This document shows positions 1 through 6,885 of a stretch of DNA of 38,944 nucleotides, piece by piece; the first letter of the stretch is position 1, and every line of letters begins with the position of its first letter. The notes beneath the pieces are model-generated. The model had not been told where the DNA came from. It worked only from the letters and a program-made list of their open reading frames with translations, and ran no database searches. The DNA is from Desulfocapsa sp. (GTDB lineage: Bacteria; Desulfobacterota; Desulfobulbia; Desulfobulbales; Desulfocapsaceae), in assembly GCA_029932055.1 (NCBI GenBank), contig JAOZQU010000008.1:1-38944 (forward strand), given 5' to 3'. Made by a program: the position numbers and the translations under genes.

Positions 1-448
1 AGCGTTCGAGAAAGGGGATGTCGAAAGATTTACCATTATAGGTAACAAGTATTTCATATTTCCAGATATCATTTTCAAAGTCATCGAGGTTTTGGCCGTT
101 CACATAACAATGTACCTCATGGCCATCATATAGAGCAATGGTGGTGATTTCCGAATTTTGTCCAAGGCCTGTGGTCTCAATATCTAGATAAGCTGTGTTA
201 TCCCGAAAATGAGAGAAAAGACGCCATTGCTCATTGGCAGGTAATCGCCGGCTATAGAAGTCAGGGCCTTTGGCCAGGTTCTCTGCGGAAGAGTGCAGCA
301 GCCTTGAAAGTTCTGGAAGAGAACTGTTCGGCAGTTTTACCGGTGGATTATCCTGCCATTGGGACCAGCGATGGATCCCTGCCTGCCAGAGTTTTTCTTC
401 GGTCTTTGTGCCAATTCCAGGAAGGTGGATAAAACTGTGGGTGAGCAT
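1..448 (-). CDS. YprB-like RNase H-fold (DEDD exonuclease-type) protein, 3' end outside window
   Basis: This minus-strand ORF is absent from the ORF track because it runs off the left edge; 149 codons are visible. The N-terminus (MLTHSFIHLPGIGTKTEEKL) has a helix-hairpin-helix-like LPGIG segment. An exonuclease motif I (DIETTGL, about residue 90) and a motif II-like YNGKSFDIPFLE at the edge follow. This is the pattern of the YprB / RNase_H_2 family, predicted metal-dependent 3'-5' exonucleases whose substrate is usually unknown. I chose the ATG at 448 because related proteins begin with a similar sequence just before the LPGIG motif; an in-frame ATG at 481 would add 11 residues and neither start has a good ribosome binding site. 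The catalytic C-terminal part cannot be assessed. Confidence 0.8.
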   Translation of the reverse strand, partial: MLTHSFIHLPGIGTKTEEKLWQAGIHRWSQWQDNPPVKLPNSSLPELSRLLHSSAENLAKGPDFYSRRLPANEQWRLFSHFRDNTAYLDIETTGLGQNSEITTIALYDGHEVHCYVNGQNLDDFENDIWKYEILVTYNGKSFDIPFLER

Positions 449-522
449 GGAGAGTACCAATAAAAAAAGCCTGCTATCCATTTTGGGGAAAGCAGGCAGA
501 ATATATGAAAAATATATGTAAA

Positions 523-564
523 ACAGGAAGAAATGAAGTTTCTGAGAACTTCATTTCTTCCTGT
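523..564 (-). terminator. Perfect 18-bp hairpin downstream of ppnP
   Basis: ACAGGAAGAAATGAAGTT and its exact reverse complement flank a 6-nt loop (TCTGAG). On the minus strand the stem is followed by GTTTTACATATATTTTT, so it can act as a Rho-independent terminator for the minus-strand genes to its right. The stem is AT-rich and the T tract is interrupted, so its strength is uncertain. It lies about 75 bp upstream of the YprB-like gene start. Confidence 0.6.
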
Positions 565-661
565 GTTGTGCGGTGATCAAGGAAATTTTTTAACAGTAGA
601 GGAAACTATTTACCAAAATCGCAAAAGGGATGCAATCTTTTTTTAGCGACGTTATCCGATT

Positions 662-943
662 TTATTTGTAGAGACAGAGATAACTCGTTTCTGTCTCTAT
701 GCGCACACCAAATTTTACTCCTTTTGCCACCTCAAAACTTTCTCCAGCCTGAAAGGTTTTCCAATCATTGCTGTCTGGCAGTTTTATGTCCATACTGCCG
801 GAAACAACAGTCATGATTTCAATGGAATCAGTTCCAAATTCATACTCGCCAACGGCCATGACGCCAATTGTGGCAGGTTTATTTTCACTGCTAAAGGCAA
901 TTGATTTTACTTTGCCGTCGAAATATTCATTGCTTTTAAACAT
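662..943 (-). CDS. ppnP: Pyrimidine/purine nucleoside phosphorylase PpnP
   Basis: The 93-residue protein matches the PpnP (YaiE, formerly DUF1255) family in length and pattern: an N-terminal FKSNEYFDGKVKS, a central TIGVMAVGEYEFGT and a C-terminal cupin strand VAKGVKFGVRIETETSYLCLY. Family members are small cupin homodimers that phosphorolyse several nucleosides to a free base and (deoxy)ribose 1-phosphate, in nucleoside salvage. The ATG at 943 is preceded by an AAGGAAAAAG ribosome binding site. The gene follows arfB on the same strand with a 50-bp gap, and the strong hairpin at 523-564 lies downstream. The overlapping plus-strand ORF 768-1088 is a shadow. Confidence 0.9.
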   Translation of the reverse strand: MFKSNEYFDGKVKSIAFSSENKPATIGVMAVGEYEFGTDSIEIMTVVSGSMDIKLPDSNDWKTFQAGESFEVAKGVKFGVRIETETSYLCLYK

Positions 944-993
944 ACTTTTTCCTTTTTATTTAAATGGTTATAGTTTCAGCAGGAGTTGCATAT

Positions 994-1407
994 TTAATAA
1001 CGGACTTTTTTACGAGCGGTTTTCAACTGTCCGCGTTGTTTTTTTCCTTCAAGCCGTTTTTTTCTTGCGGTTTTTCCAGGGCGCGTAGGACGACGTTTTT
1101 TGCGTTGCTGAGTGGTTTGGATAATAATTTCTTTCAAGCGTTGCAGGGCGTCTTCCTTATTCTTTTCCTGACTTCGGTATTGCTGCGCCTTGAGAACAAG
1201 AATCCCATCTTTACTTATCCTATGATCTTGGAGTGCTAAAAGTCTATTTTTAATAATTTCCGGCAGAGAAGAGGCGCGAATGTCAAAGCGCAGATGTACA
1301 GCCGAAGCGACTTTGTTGACATTCTGTCCACCTGCTCCCTGGGCACGGATAAATTTAAGCTCGATTTCCTGGGCCTGAATACTTACACTGTTTGAAATAT
1401 GAAACAT
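994..1407 (-). CDS. arfB: Alternative ribosome-rescue factor ArfB (peptidyl-tRNA hydrolase)
   Basis: A 137-residue protein with the release-factor catalytic GGQ at residues 26-28 in the class context IRAQGAGGQNVNKVASAVHL. It ends in a long Lys/Arg-rich tail (KKRRPTRPGKTARKKRLEGK) typical of ArfB/YaeJ, where the tail enters the empty mRNA channel of a stalled ribosome. The codon-recognition domains of RF1/RF2 are absent, so this is a rescue factor and not a truncated release factor. In the family, ArfB hydrolyses peptidyl-tRNA on ribosomes stalled without a stop codon. It is divergent from the shikimate-kinase-like gene with only 35 bp between starts, and ppnP follows it on the same strand. 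Confidence 0.92.
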   Translation of the reverse strand: MFHISNSVSIQAQEIELKFIRAQGAGGQNVNKVASAVHLRFDIRASSLPEIIKNRLLALQDHRISKDGILVLKAQQYRSQEKNKEDALQRLKEIIIQTTQQRKKRRPTRPGKTARKKRLEGKKQRGQLKTARKKVRY

Positions 1408-1442
1408 GGGCTCTTTGTTCCGCTGAAAATTGAATCTTTCTT

Positions 1443-1982
1443 ATGAATACGACAAAAAAAAATAATAAAAAAAGCAACATTGTCCTGATTGGTATGGCCG
1501 GTGCCGGAAAAAGTACTGTTGGAAAAGAGCTTGCCCACATGTCCAATCTTGGCTTTGTTGATGTCGATACCTTGATAGAGGAAGACCGGAAGACTCCCTT
1601 ACAGAACTTACTAAACGATTTGGGGGCTCAGGGCTTTCGAAATGTAGAAGAGAAAATGCTTTTGTCCCTGGCGTATCATAATCATGTTATTGCAACCGGT
1701 GGCAGTGCCATTTACAGCGAGGCTGGTATCAAACACCTGAAAGAATCAAGTGTCCTGGTGTATCTCGATGTGGCTCTGCCGCTTTTGAAGCAGCGTGTTG
1801 GAGATTTCAGTTCTCGCGGCTTTGTGAAAACAGGCAATCAGAGTTTTGATCAAGTATTTGCAGAACGTCAACCTCTGTATGTACAATATGCTGATCTGGT
1901 GTTTGATTGCACTGATTGTTCTGTTACTGATATCTGCAAAGCGATCCGGAAAAAGGTTACAGCTACCTTCTATCATTTCTAA
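1443..1982 (+). CDS. aroK: Shikimate kinase family protein
   Basis: A 179-residue P-loop kinase: GMAGAGKS Walker A at residues 17-24, then FVDVDTLIEE carrying the two Asp of the shikimate/Mg site (D40, D42), GFRNVEE with the substrate-binding Arg, ATGGSA in place of the usual GGG, and ERQPLYVQYAD near the C-terminus with the conserved RxPLY Arg. Shikimate kinase phosphorylates shikimate at the 3-OH with ATP in aromatic amino acid synthesis. The lid segment is short (FSSRGFVKTG) and lacks the classical NRPLL, and GGG is changed to GGS, so a related kinase with another small-molecule substrate is possible. The Lys/Asn-rich start is unusual but the first ATG is retained. The gene is monocistronic, followed by the composite repeat region. 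Confidence 0.75.
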   Translation: MNTTKKNNKKSNIVLIGMAGAGKSTVGKELAHMSNLGFVDVDTLIEEDRKTPLQNLLNDLGAQGFRNVEEKMLLSLAYHNHVIATGGSAIYSEAGIKHLKESSVLVYLDVALPLLKQRVGDFSSRGFVKTGNQSFDQVFAERQPLYVQYADLVFDCTDCSVTDICKAIRKKVTATFYHF

Positions 1983-2003
1983 ATGAGATATGCTAGGGTG
2001 TTT

Positions 2004-2062
2004 AGTTCTTTACAGATTGTTCTTTTCGTTTTTTTTCAAAGAAAACAATCTGCTAAGGTACT
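2004..2062 (+). repeat. Palindromic intergenic element, copy 1 (stem module)
   Basis: AGTTCTTTACAGATTGTTC pairs with a right arm containing GAAAACAATCTGCTAAGGTACT. The same architecture and similar arms recur at 36769-36845 and 37539-37596, and more distantly at 9387-9512. In copy 1 the tail found directly after the stem at 36848 lies 260 bp away (2324-2362), because another element intervenes. It begins 22 bp after the shikimate kinase stop, so it may also end that transcript. Confidence 0.65.
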
Positions 2063-2309
2063 TTCACCCCCCAAGGGGGGAGCCGTCAAGCTAAGCGTTA
2101 GTCATTAGTCGTTAACAATTGATTATTAATTATTTGTGCCGTTATTTCAACAAATTGCAAAATAATACTTTTATTAATAATCAATGATCAATTGATAACG
2201 GTTAATTATTAATGTTTTGAATTCGTCATTTTGTGCCATCACTTCATTTAGTTAAAAACTATTTGCAGACAAGGCAAATCTCTTAGCTTGACGGCTATGC
2301 CCCCAAGGG
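2063..2309. mobile_element. MITE-like non-coding element with AGCCGTCAAGCTAAG inverted ends
   Basis: A perfect 15-bp inverted repeat, AGCCGTCAAGCTAAG (2081-2095) and CTTAGCTTGACGGCT (2282-2296), is extended outward on both sides by small C/G palindromes (CCCCCCAAGGGGGG and CCCCCAAGGGGG). A second imperfect inverted repeat lies inside (CGTTAACAATTGATTATTAA near 2111 against ATCAATTGATAACG near 2190). The interior is AT-rich and has no credible ORF. The element separates the stem of repeat copy 1 from its tail, and GGTACT is present at both junctions (2057-2062 and 2310-2315), which may be a target duplication. No transposase is present, so mobility would need to be supplied in trans. Boundaries are approximate. 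Confidence 0.5.
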
Positions 2310-2323
2310 GGTACTGAAAAGAG

Positions 2324-2362
2324 TCCAGTGAACTTAACTGTTTTCGGTTGCACCGGGTTAGC
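2324..2362 (+). repeat. Displaced tail module of repeat copy 1
   Basis: TCCAGTGAACTTAACTGTTT followed by a CGGTTGCACCGGGTTAGC segment matches 36848-36886 (TCCAGTGAACTGAATTGTTT, then CTGGTTGAACCGGGTTGC) at most positions. At 36848 this tail directly follows the stem, which supports reading 2004-2362 as one interrupted element. It ends about 50 bp upstream of the FKBP gene. Weak promoter-like TTGAAA and TAATAA boxes follow it. Confidence 0.6.
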
Positions 2363-2413
2363 TTTTGAAAAAAGATTGTATAAAGATAATAAAAAAAAAT
2401 AGAGGATATTTTT

Positions 2414-2842
2414 ATGGAACAGGCAAAAAAAGGTGACAAAGTACAAGTGAATTATAAGGGATATCTGGAAGATGGGACAATATTTGACTCATCTGAAGGA
2501 AAAGATCCACTTGATGTAACTCTTGGAACAGGAAAGGTTATTCCCGGATTTGAAGCAGCCCTTACTGGCATGGAAGTGGGTGAAAAAAAGACCGTGAATA
2601 TTCCAATGGAGCAGGCTTATGGCGTCCACAATGCGGAAATGGTAATGCAGATACCCAAGGAACAGATACCACCAGATTTAAAACCTGAGATCGGGCAGAA
2701 GCTTCAGGTAGGTGGTCCTAACGGGGAGGCAATGATGGTGGAGGTTATTGATCTCACGGACGAATTTATTATTCTGGATGCAAATCCGCCACTTGCTGGT
2801 AAAGACCTTACTTTTGATCTGGAGTTGGTCGCAATCGCATAA
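2414..2842 (+). CDS. FKBP-type peptidyl-prolyl cis-trans isomerase (SlyD/SlpA type)
   Basis: A 142-residue protein: N-terminal FKBP strand VQVNYKGYLEDGTIFDSSEG, then LGTGKVIPGFEAALTGMEVGE, then an insert-in-flap region (AYGVHNAEMVMQIPKEQIP), and return to the FKBP fold with LAGKDLTFDLELVAI. This is the two-domain SlyD/SlpA layout: prolyl isomerase plus a chaperone-like flap that binds unfolded segments. The C-terminal His/Cys-rich metal-binding tail of enterobacterial SlyD is missing, so a role in nickel insertion is not supported. There is no signal peptide, so it is cytoplasmic. AGAGGATA lies 5-7 bases before the ATG. It is the last plus-strand gene before a convergent minus-strand block. 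Confidence 0.9.
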   Translation: MEQAKKGDKVQVNYKGYLEDGTIFDSSEGKDPLDVTLGTGKVIPGFEAALTGMEVGEKKTVNIPMEQAYGVHNAEMVMQIPKEQIPPDLKPEIGQKLQVGGPNGEAMMVEVIDLTDEFIILDANPPLAGKDLTFDLELVAIA

Positions 2843-2865
2843 TCAGCGCTTTTAACTTCAAACAT

Positions 2866-2921
2866 CGTTCGCTTCCTCATTCGCTGTTCATTGTTGAGTG
2901 TTGAGCGTTCGATGTTCATTT
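2866..2921. repeat. Degenerate 7-bp tandem repeat (TTSRNTG) between convergent genes
   Basis: From 2880 the sequence divides into uninterrupted heptads: TTCGCTG, TTCATTG, TTGAGTG, TTGAGCG, TTCGATG, TTCATTT. A less regular lead-in (TTCGCT, TCCTCA) precedes them. The flanks also pair weakly (AACATCG with CGATGTT), and the right side ends in a T run on the plus strand, so the block may end the FKBP transcript. It overlaps the last codons and stop of the flavoprotein gene on the other strand. Confidence 0.6.
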
Positions 2922-4157
2922 TTTTCCAGCAGAACATCCTGCCAGCCAACCGGTAGAAAACGCAGCCTGCAGATTATAGCCGCCGGTATTCCCGTTTAGA
3001 TCCAAAATCTCCCCGGCAAGAAAGAGTCCCTGAACGATTTTTGATTCCATGCTTCTTGGATCAACTTCTTTGAGATTCACTCCCCCGGCAGTGACAATGG
3101 CTTCGCTAAAAGAGCGATGTCCACTTACTTCCAGACGTGAATCTTTCAGCCATTGCAGCAGTTTTTTACGTTCTTTTTTTGAGATTTCGCCGCCTGGACG
3201 ATCGGCCGGTATCTCTGTCTGTTGCAGACAGAGTGGGACAAGTTGAGCCGGCAGTAAACCGCGTAAGATTTCGGCAAATATTTCCCTGTATCGTTTCTCA
3301 AAGTCCCGAATCAGTCGTGCTTCAAGTTTTTGCAGGCTAAGAGCTGGTTTGAGATCGAGCGCCAGAGCAACTTTCTTTCCTTCACGAAGTCCATCTACAG
3401 CATCGCCACTGAGAGTAAGGATAATCGGACCGCTTACGCCATATTTGAGAAAATGTATTTCTCCAAAGAGTTTTCGTTTTTGTTTTCCATTTATAAAGAG
3501 CCGCACTTCCACGTTGCGAAGCTCCAGGCCAGCAAGTTCCGGGTGAATACCACCTGCGATTTCAAGGGGAACAAGGGCTGGGCGGATAGGGATAATAGTG
3601 TGGCCTGCGTGTTTGGCCAATTGGTACCCATCACCAGTGGAACCAGTGGCAGGGTAGGAAGCTCCTCCTGTGGCCAGGATTACTGCATCACAGGCAATTT
3701 TGCCCTGCCTGGTGACCACTCCCTGTAGCTTATTGTCATGGATAATCAAACTCTTCACCGGGCTGTTGTCACGGATTACCACTTGTAAGGCAGACAGCCA
3801 GGAAAGAAAAACTTTCAGAATATCGGGAGCTTTTCCACTTGTCGGGAAGTATCTGCCGCCCCGTTCAAGTGTAACTTTTAATCCGTTTTTTTCGAAGAAA
3901 GTGACCAGCTCAGGGGCAAAAAAATGGGAAAAGACTTGTCGTAAAAAACGTCCGTTTTTGCCGAAATGATCTATGAAGTCTTCAAGCCTTGCATTATTTG
4001 TCAGGTTGCAGCGTCCTTTGCCGGTGATGCATATTTTCCGTCCCGGACGTTTCATCTTTTCCAGAAGAATCACTTGTGCACCACATAAGGCTGCCTGTCC
4101 TGCTGCCATGAGGCCGGAAGCGCCACCACCAATGACCACCACTGTCTTTTTACTCAT
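2916..4157 (-). CDS. BaiN/RdsA (YhiN, HI0933) family FAD-dependent oxidoreductase
   Basis: An N-terminal Rossmann dinucleotide motif (VVVIGGGASGLMAAGQAAL) is followed by the family signature GRKICITGKGRCNLTNN. An ILATGGASYPATGSTGDGY motif lies in the middle and EAIVTAGGVNLKEVDPRSME near the end. The C-terminal FAD motif is LFLAGEILDLNGNTGGYNLQ. This is the HI0933-like flavoprotein family; some members reduce bile-acid intermediates, but most have no known substrate, so the reaction here is unknown. I start at the ATG at 4157 (MSKKTVVV), with AAGGAAAA upstream; longer in-frame starts at 4190 and 4208 exist, and 4190 would overlap the radical SAM stop by 8 bp (ATGAGTGA). It probably follows the radical SAM gene in one operon. 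Confidence 0.88.
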   Translation of the reverse strand: MSKKTVVVIGGGASGLMAAGQAALCGAQVILLEKMKRPGRKICITGKGRCNLTNNARLEDFIDHFGKNGRFLRQVFSHFFAPELVTFFEKNGLKVTLERGGRYFPTSGKAPDILKVFLSWLSALQVVIRDNSPVKSLIIHDNKLQGVVTRQGKIACDAVILATGGASYPATGSTGDGYQLAKHAGHTIIPIRPALVPLEIAGGIHPELAGLELRNVEVRLFINGKQKRKLFGEIHFLKYGVSGPIILTLSGDAVDGLREGKKVALALDLKPALSLQKLEARLIRDFEKRYREIFAEILRGLLPAQLVPLCLQQTEIPADRPGGEISKKERKKLLQWLKDSRLEVSGHRSFSEAIVTAGGVNLKEVDPRSMESKIVQGLFLAGEILDLNGNTGGYNLQAAFSTGWLAGCSAGKK

Positions 4158-4182
4158 AGTTTCTGTTTTCCTTGTGCTGTTT

Positions 4183-5694
4183 TCACTCATGTAACATGAG
4201 TGGCGCATGGTTGGATGTGAAGAAGGGCGGATCCCGCTGCAGGATAGGACGAATTACCGGATGTGCTTTAAATTCAGTTGCCAGAAAATTGCGAACTTCT
4301 TTTCGATTCCATCCTAAAGGGTGTTGGAAATCGGAATAGAGGCCTAAGTCCGCGGTTGAAAAATCCCGGAGTTCCAGTGTGTGGCTTTCTGCACTGTGCC
4401 GTGGAAGGTTGAACACTGCCAGATTCAGAAAGGTGATCGCAGCTGCATTGCGGACGGTAAAATCAAGGGTTTGTCTTGCTTCGACAATGGATTCTGCGGG
4501 AGTGCCGAAAAGGAGGTATACGTATGTTGCAATCCCAGCCTGTTTGAGTGCAGTCAAAGATTCTTCTACTAATTGCAGATGAATCCCTTTATCCATGGCA
4601 TCAAGCACATTTTGGGAACCTGATTCAATACCAATTTTTAACATAACACAACCGGATTTTCTCAGGTCTTTACAAAAAAATAGGCTTCTGAGTTCCTGGC
4701 TGATCCTGGCAAAGCCATACCATTCGGTTCCAACGGGTTCCCGGATCAGACGTTTCATAAGGGATGGTGCCACGGCATTGTCGAGAAAGTGAATCAAGCG
4801 AGGCTGGTACTCATCAGTCAGCATATGGAGGTCTTCCATTATCTGCTCAGAGGAGAGTTTTATGTATGGGTTGCCTTCTGCCTTTTCGGGACAAAAGGAA
4901 CAGCGATTCCAGTAACAACCGGTAGATGCACTATAGGGTAGGATCAGTCCGGGCGCTAGATATTTATCCAGAGGTAAGTCCGTGAAATCCGGTGCCTGGT
5001 GGCTGTGAGCTGTTTTATCGCCAAGGATTTTCAAGAGTGGCGTTTCACCTGGCCCTGCGACTAAATGTTCAAAAAGTTCTGAGAATGGATTTATCCATGC
5101 AGGGCTTCGCAGCCATGATGTGACTAGCCCTCCACCAGCAACAATTTTAAATGATGGATATTCTTTTTTTATTAGCCCCGCAAGGACAAAGACGGGAATC
5201 GCCTGGCTGAGATAGTTGAGGGAAATCCCAATCCATGGGTCATTTTGTAGGGATAGAAGTTTTGTTAACTGTTGTTGGAAAAATGGACAAAAGATGTTGC
5301 TGGCGTATTCGTCTGCTGCCTGGAGAAGATCACTACTTTTGTGTGGGGAGAGTTTTGTATCCTGATAATCAGCAAGACTGATATTAATATCAGTTGTAAT
5401 ACAACTTTGAGCCAGCGCCCGGTTCACATCTCTTGCTGCTCTCTGATAGCGGTCATTGTTGGTATACAGTTTCCGGCTTCTCAGTGCCTGAGTGTTGGCT
5501 TGAATGTTTTTCCAGGCCCTTTTACTCCAGGTATCCACAGGAGATTGCTTCTGCTCCAGTAAATAAAGTTGTCCATCCAGGTTAGCATCCCAGAGGGTGC
5601 ATTTTTGATTGTTGCCGCGTAAGAATCCTGCGAGGCGTGCGATTCCTGCTGGTGGCTCACAGGCTTTGGCAAGTGGTGGGAAGATCAGGAGCAT
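4183..5694 (-). CDS. B12-binding-type radical SAM protein of unknown substrate
   Basis: A 503-residue protein. The N-terminus (LLIFPPLAKACEPPAGIARL, then TLWDANLDGQL) is typical of the cobalamin-binding-like domain that precedes radical SAM domains. The cluster cysteines occur as GCYWNRCSFC (C260, C265, C268), a CX4CX2C spacing and not the usual CX3CX2C. Downstream are the SAM-binding-type segments MLKIGIESGSQNVLDAMDKG and YVYLLFGTPAES. The spacing variant also occurs in some B12-type radical SAM groups, so it is probably functional, but the substrate cannot be predicted. No cobalamin-binding DxHxxG motif was identified, so actual B12 binding is unproven. No clear ribosome binding site precedes the ATG. 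The flavoprotein gene follows within 25 bp. Confidence 0.85.
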   Translation of the reverse strand: MLLIFPPLAKACEPPAGIARLAGFLRGNNQKCTLWDANLDGQLYLLEQKQSPVDTWSKRAWKNIQANTQALRSRKLYTNNDRYQRAARDVNRALAQSCITTDINISLADYQDTKLSPHKSSDLLQAADEYASNIFCPFFQQQLTKLLSLQNDPWIGISLNYLSQAIPVFVLAGLIKKEYPSFKIVAGGGLVTSWLRSPAWINPFSELFEHLVAGPGETPLLKILGDKTAHSHQAPDFTDLPLDKYLAPGLILPYSASTGCYWNRCSFCPEKAEGNPYIKLSSEQIMEDLHMLTDEYQPRLIHFLDNAVAPSLMKRLIREPVGTEWYGFARISQELRSLFFCKDLRKSGCVMLKIGIESGSQNVLDAMDKGIHLQLVEESLTALKQAGIATYVYLLFGTPAESIVEARQTLDFTVRNAAAITFLNLAVFNLPRHSAESHTLELRDFSTADLGLYSDFQHPLGWNRKEVRNFLATEFKAHPVIRPILQRDPPFFTSNHAPLMLHE

Positions 5695-5870
5695 TAGCTA
5701 ATAGATGCTTTCTTTTAATTTATGAGCTTTCATTTTCCAACGGTAGCATACTTTACTGAGCAATCACAGCGCTAACATTAATGGTAAAAGGGATGACAAA
5801 AGTAAGGAGTGCTGTTAGATTTACCAGGATCGTAATTGTTTTGGATGTTCAATTTATGTGGAGGCAAAAT

Positions 5871-6800
5871 ATGCTTATTTTTATGAGGAAATTAACTCCT
5901 TTTTTTCTTGTCTTTTTTACTCTCTGTTTTGTTGAGGCAGGTATCATGGCAGATTATGCCGATGCCCGTTCCAGAGGCGGTGGACGATCTTTTCGTTCTA
6001 CACCCACAAGAAAAGCGCCCGTAACTCAAAAGAAACAGCCCCAGGCCGGACAACAGAAATCAGGCTTTGGCCGTGGCATGATGGGTGGTCTGCTCGGTGG
6101 TGCCTTGGGTGGGATGCTGCTTGGCAGTATGTTTGGAATGGGGGGCTCGGGTATGGGTATACTTCCCATACTTCTGCTTGGCGTGGCAGGATATTTTTTG
6201 TATAAACGATTTAAGAAGTCTGGTCCTCCGGGAGCGGCGCCAACCGGGTATCAACCTCCTCTTCGGGATAATACTTTGGGTGGGAATAGTTCTGCTGCTC
6301 CTTCCGGATTTACTCCACCTCCACCACCTCCACCATCCGAGCCGGTACAGTCCACCTTGGAAGAAGGGCTGGATCTTCTCCGTATTGCTGATCCTGATTT
6401 TGATGTGGATTACTTTATGGAAGTGGCTTCAGATGTGTTTTTCAAAGTTCAGGCGGGGTGGATGCGACGCGATCTTTCTTCTTATGGCCATCTTTTAGGG
6501 GAGCAGCTTGCCTCAGAATATGAAAAGCAGTTTGCCGAGATGGAAGCCAAGGGAGAGATTAATAAACTTGAGAATATCTCCATCCGTAATGTTAAAATGG
6601 TGGCTGCCGGGTCTGAAAGCGGGGAGGATTTTGTCACAGTTCTTTTCACTGCCAATCTGCTTGACTATACTGTAAATGACAAGAGCGGAGACTTGATTTC
6701 GGGAAGTATGACAGAGCCTGTGAAATTTGCTGAAGAGTGGAGCTGGGCTCGTCCTCTTGGTACACAGGAATGGAAACTGGAAGGAATTAAGGAAGTTTGA
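5871..6800 (+). CDS. Tim44-domain membrane protein
   Basis: The track ORF opens at 5781, but GGAGG at 5860-5864 points to the ATG at 5871, giving MLIFMRKLTPFFLVFFTLCF, a signal peptide or membrane anchor. Next comes a Ser/Arg/Gln-rich stretch (ARSRGGGRSFRSTPTR), a Gly/Met-rich hydrophobic segment (GGLLGGALGGMLLGSMFGMG) and a membrane span (GILPILLLGVAGYFLYKRF). A Pro-rich linker (TPPPPPPPSE) and a C-terminal Tim44-like domain (DPDFDVDYFMEVASDVFFKV to EEWSWARPLGTQEWKLEGI) complete it. Bacterial Tim44-like proteins of this layout are common but poorly characterised; a role in inner-membrane or envelope biology is inferred from the fold only. It is convergent with the kinase gene and separated from it by a hairpin. 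Confidence 0.83.
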   Translation: MLIFMRKLTPFFLVFFTLCFVEAGIMADYADARSRGGGRSFRSTPTRKAPVTQKKQPQAGQQKSGFGRGMMGGLLGGALGGMLLGSMFGMGGSGMGILPILLLGVAGYFLYKRFKKSGPPGAAPTGYQPPLRDNTLGGNSSAAPSGFTPPPPPPPSEPVQSTLEEGLDLLRIADPDFDVDYFMEVASDVFFKVQAGWMRRDLSSYGHLLGEQLASEYEKQFAEMEAKGEINKLENISIRNVKMVAAGSESGEDFVTVLFTANLLDYTVNDKSGDLISGSMTEPVKFAEEWSWARPLGTQEWKLEGIKEV

Positions 6801-6806
6801 TTAGTG

Positions 6807-6864
6807 TAATCCTTCTTCTAATAAAGCTATGACCTATGGGGTCTGTTTTTTAGAAGAAGGATTA
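6807..6864. terminator. Bidirectional hairpin between convergent genes
   Basis: TAATCCTTCTTCTA (6807-6820) is the exact reverse complement of TAGAAGAAGGATTA (6851-6864), a 14-bp stem. The 30-nt loop holds a small GACC/GGTC stem and a T run. It lies between the Tim44 gene stop (6800) and the kinase gene stop (6886), as expected of a shared terminator. No long T tract follows on either strand, so a plain intrinsic terminator is not certain. Confidence 0.6.
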
Positions 6865-6885
6865 ACCATTGTTCCGGGAAACTCA

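Noticed and set aside
2091-2280. Possible hidden gene or riboswitch in the long intergenic region
   Set aside because: The ORFs at 2248-2446 have no family features and lie in AT-rich repeat DNA; no known riboswitch core was recognised.
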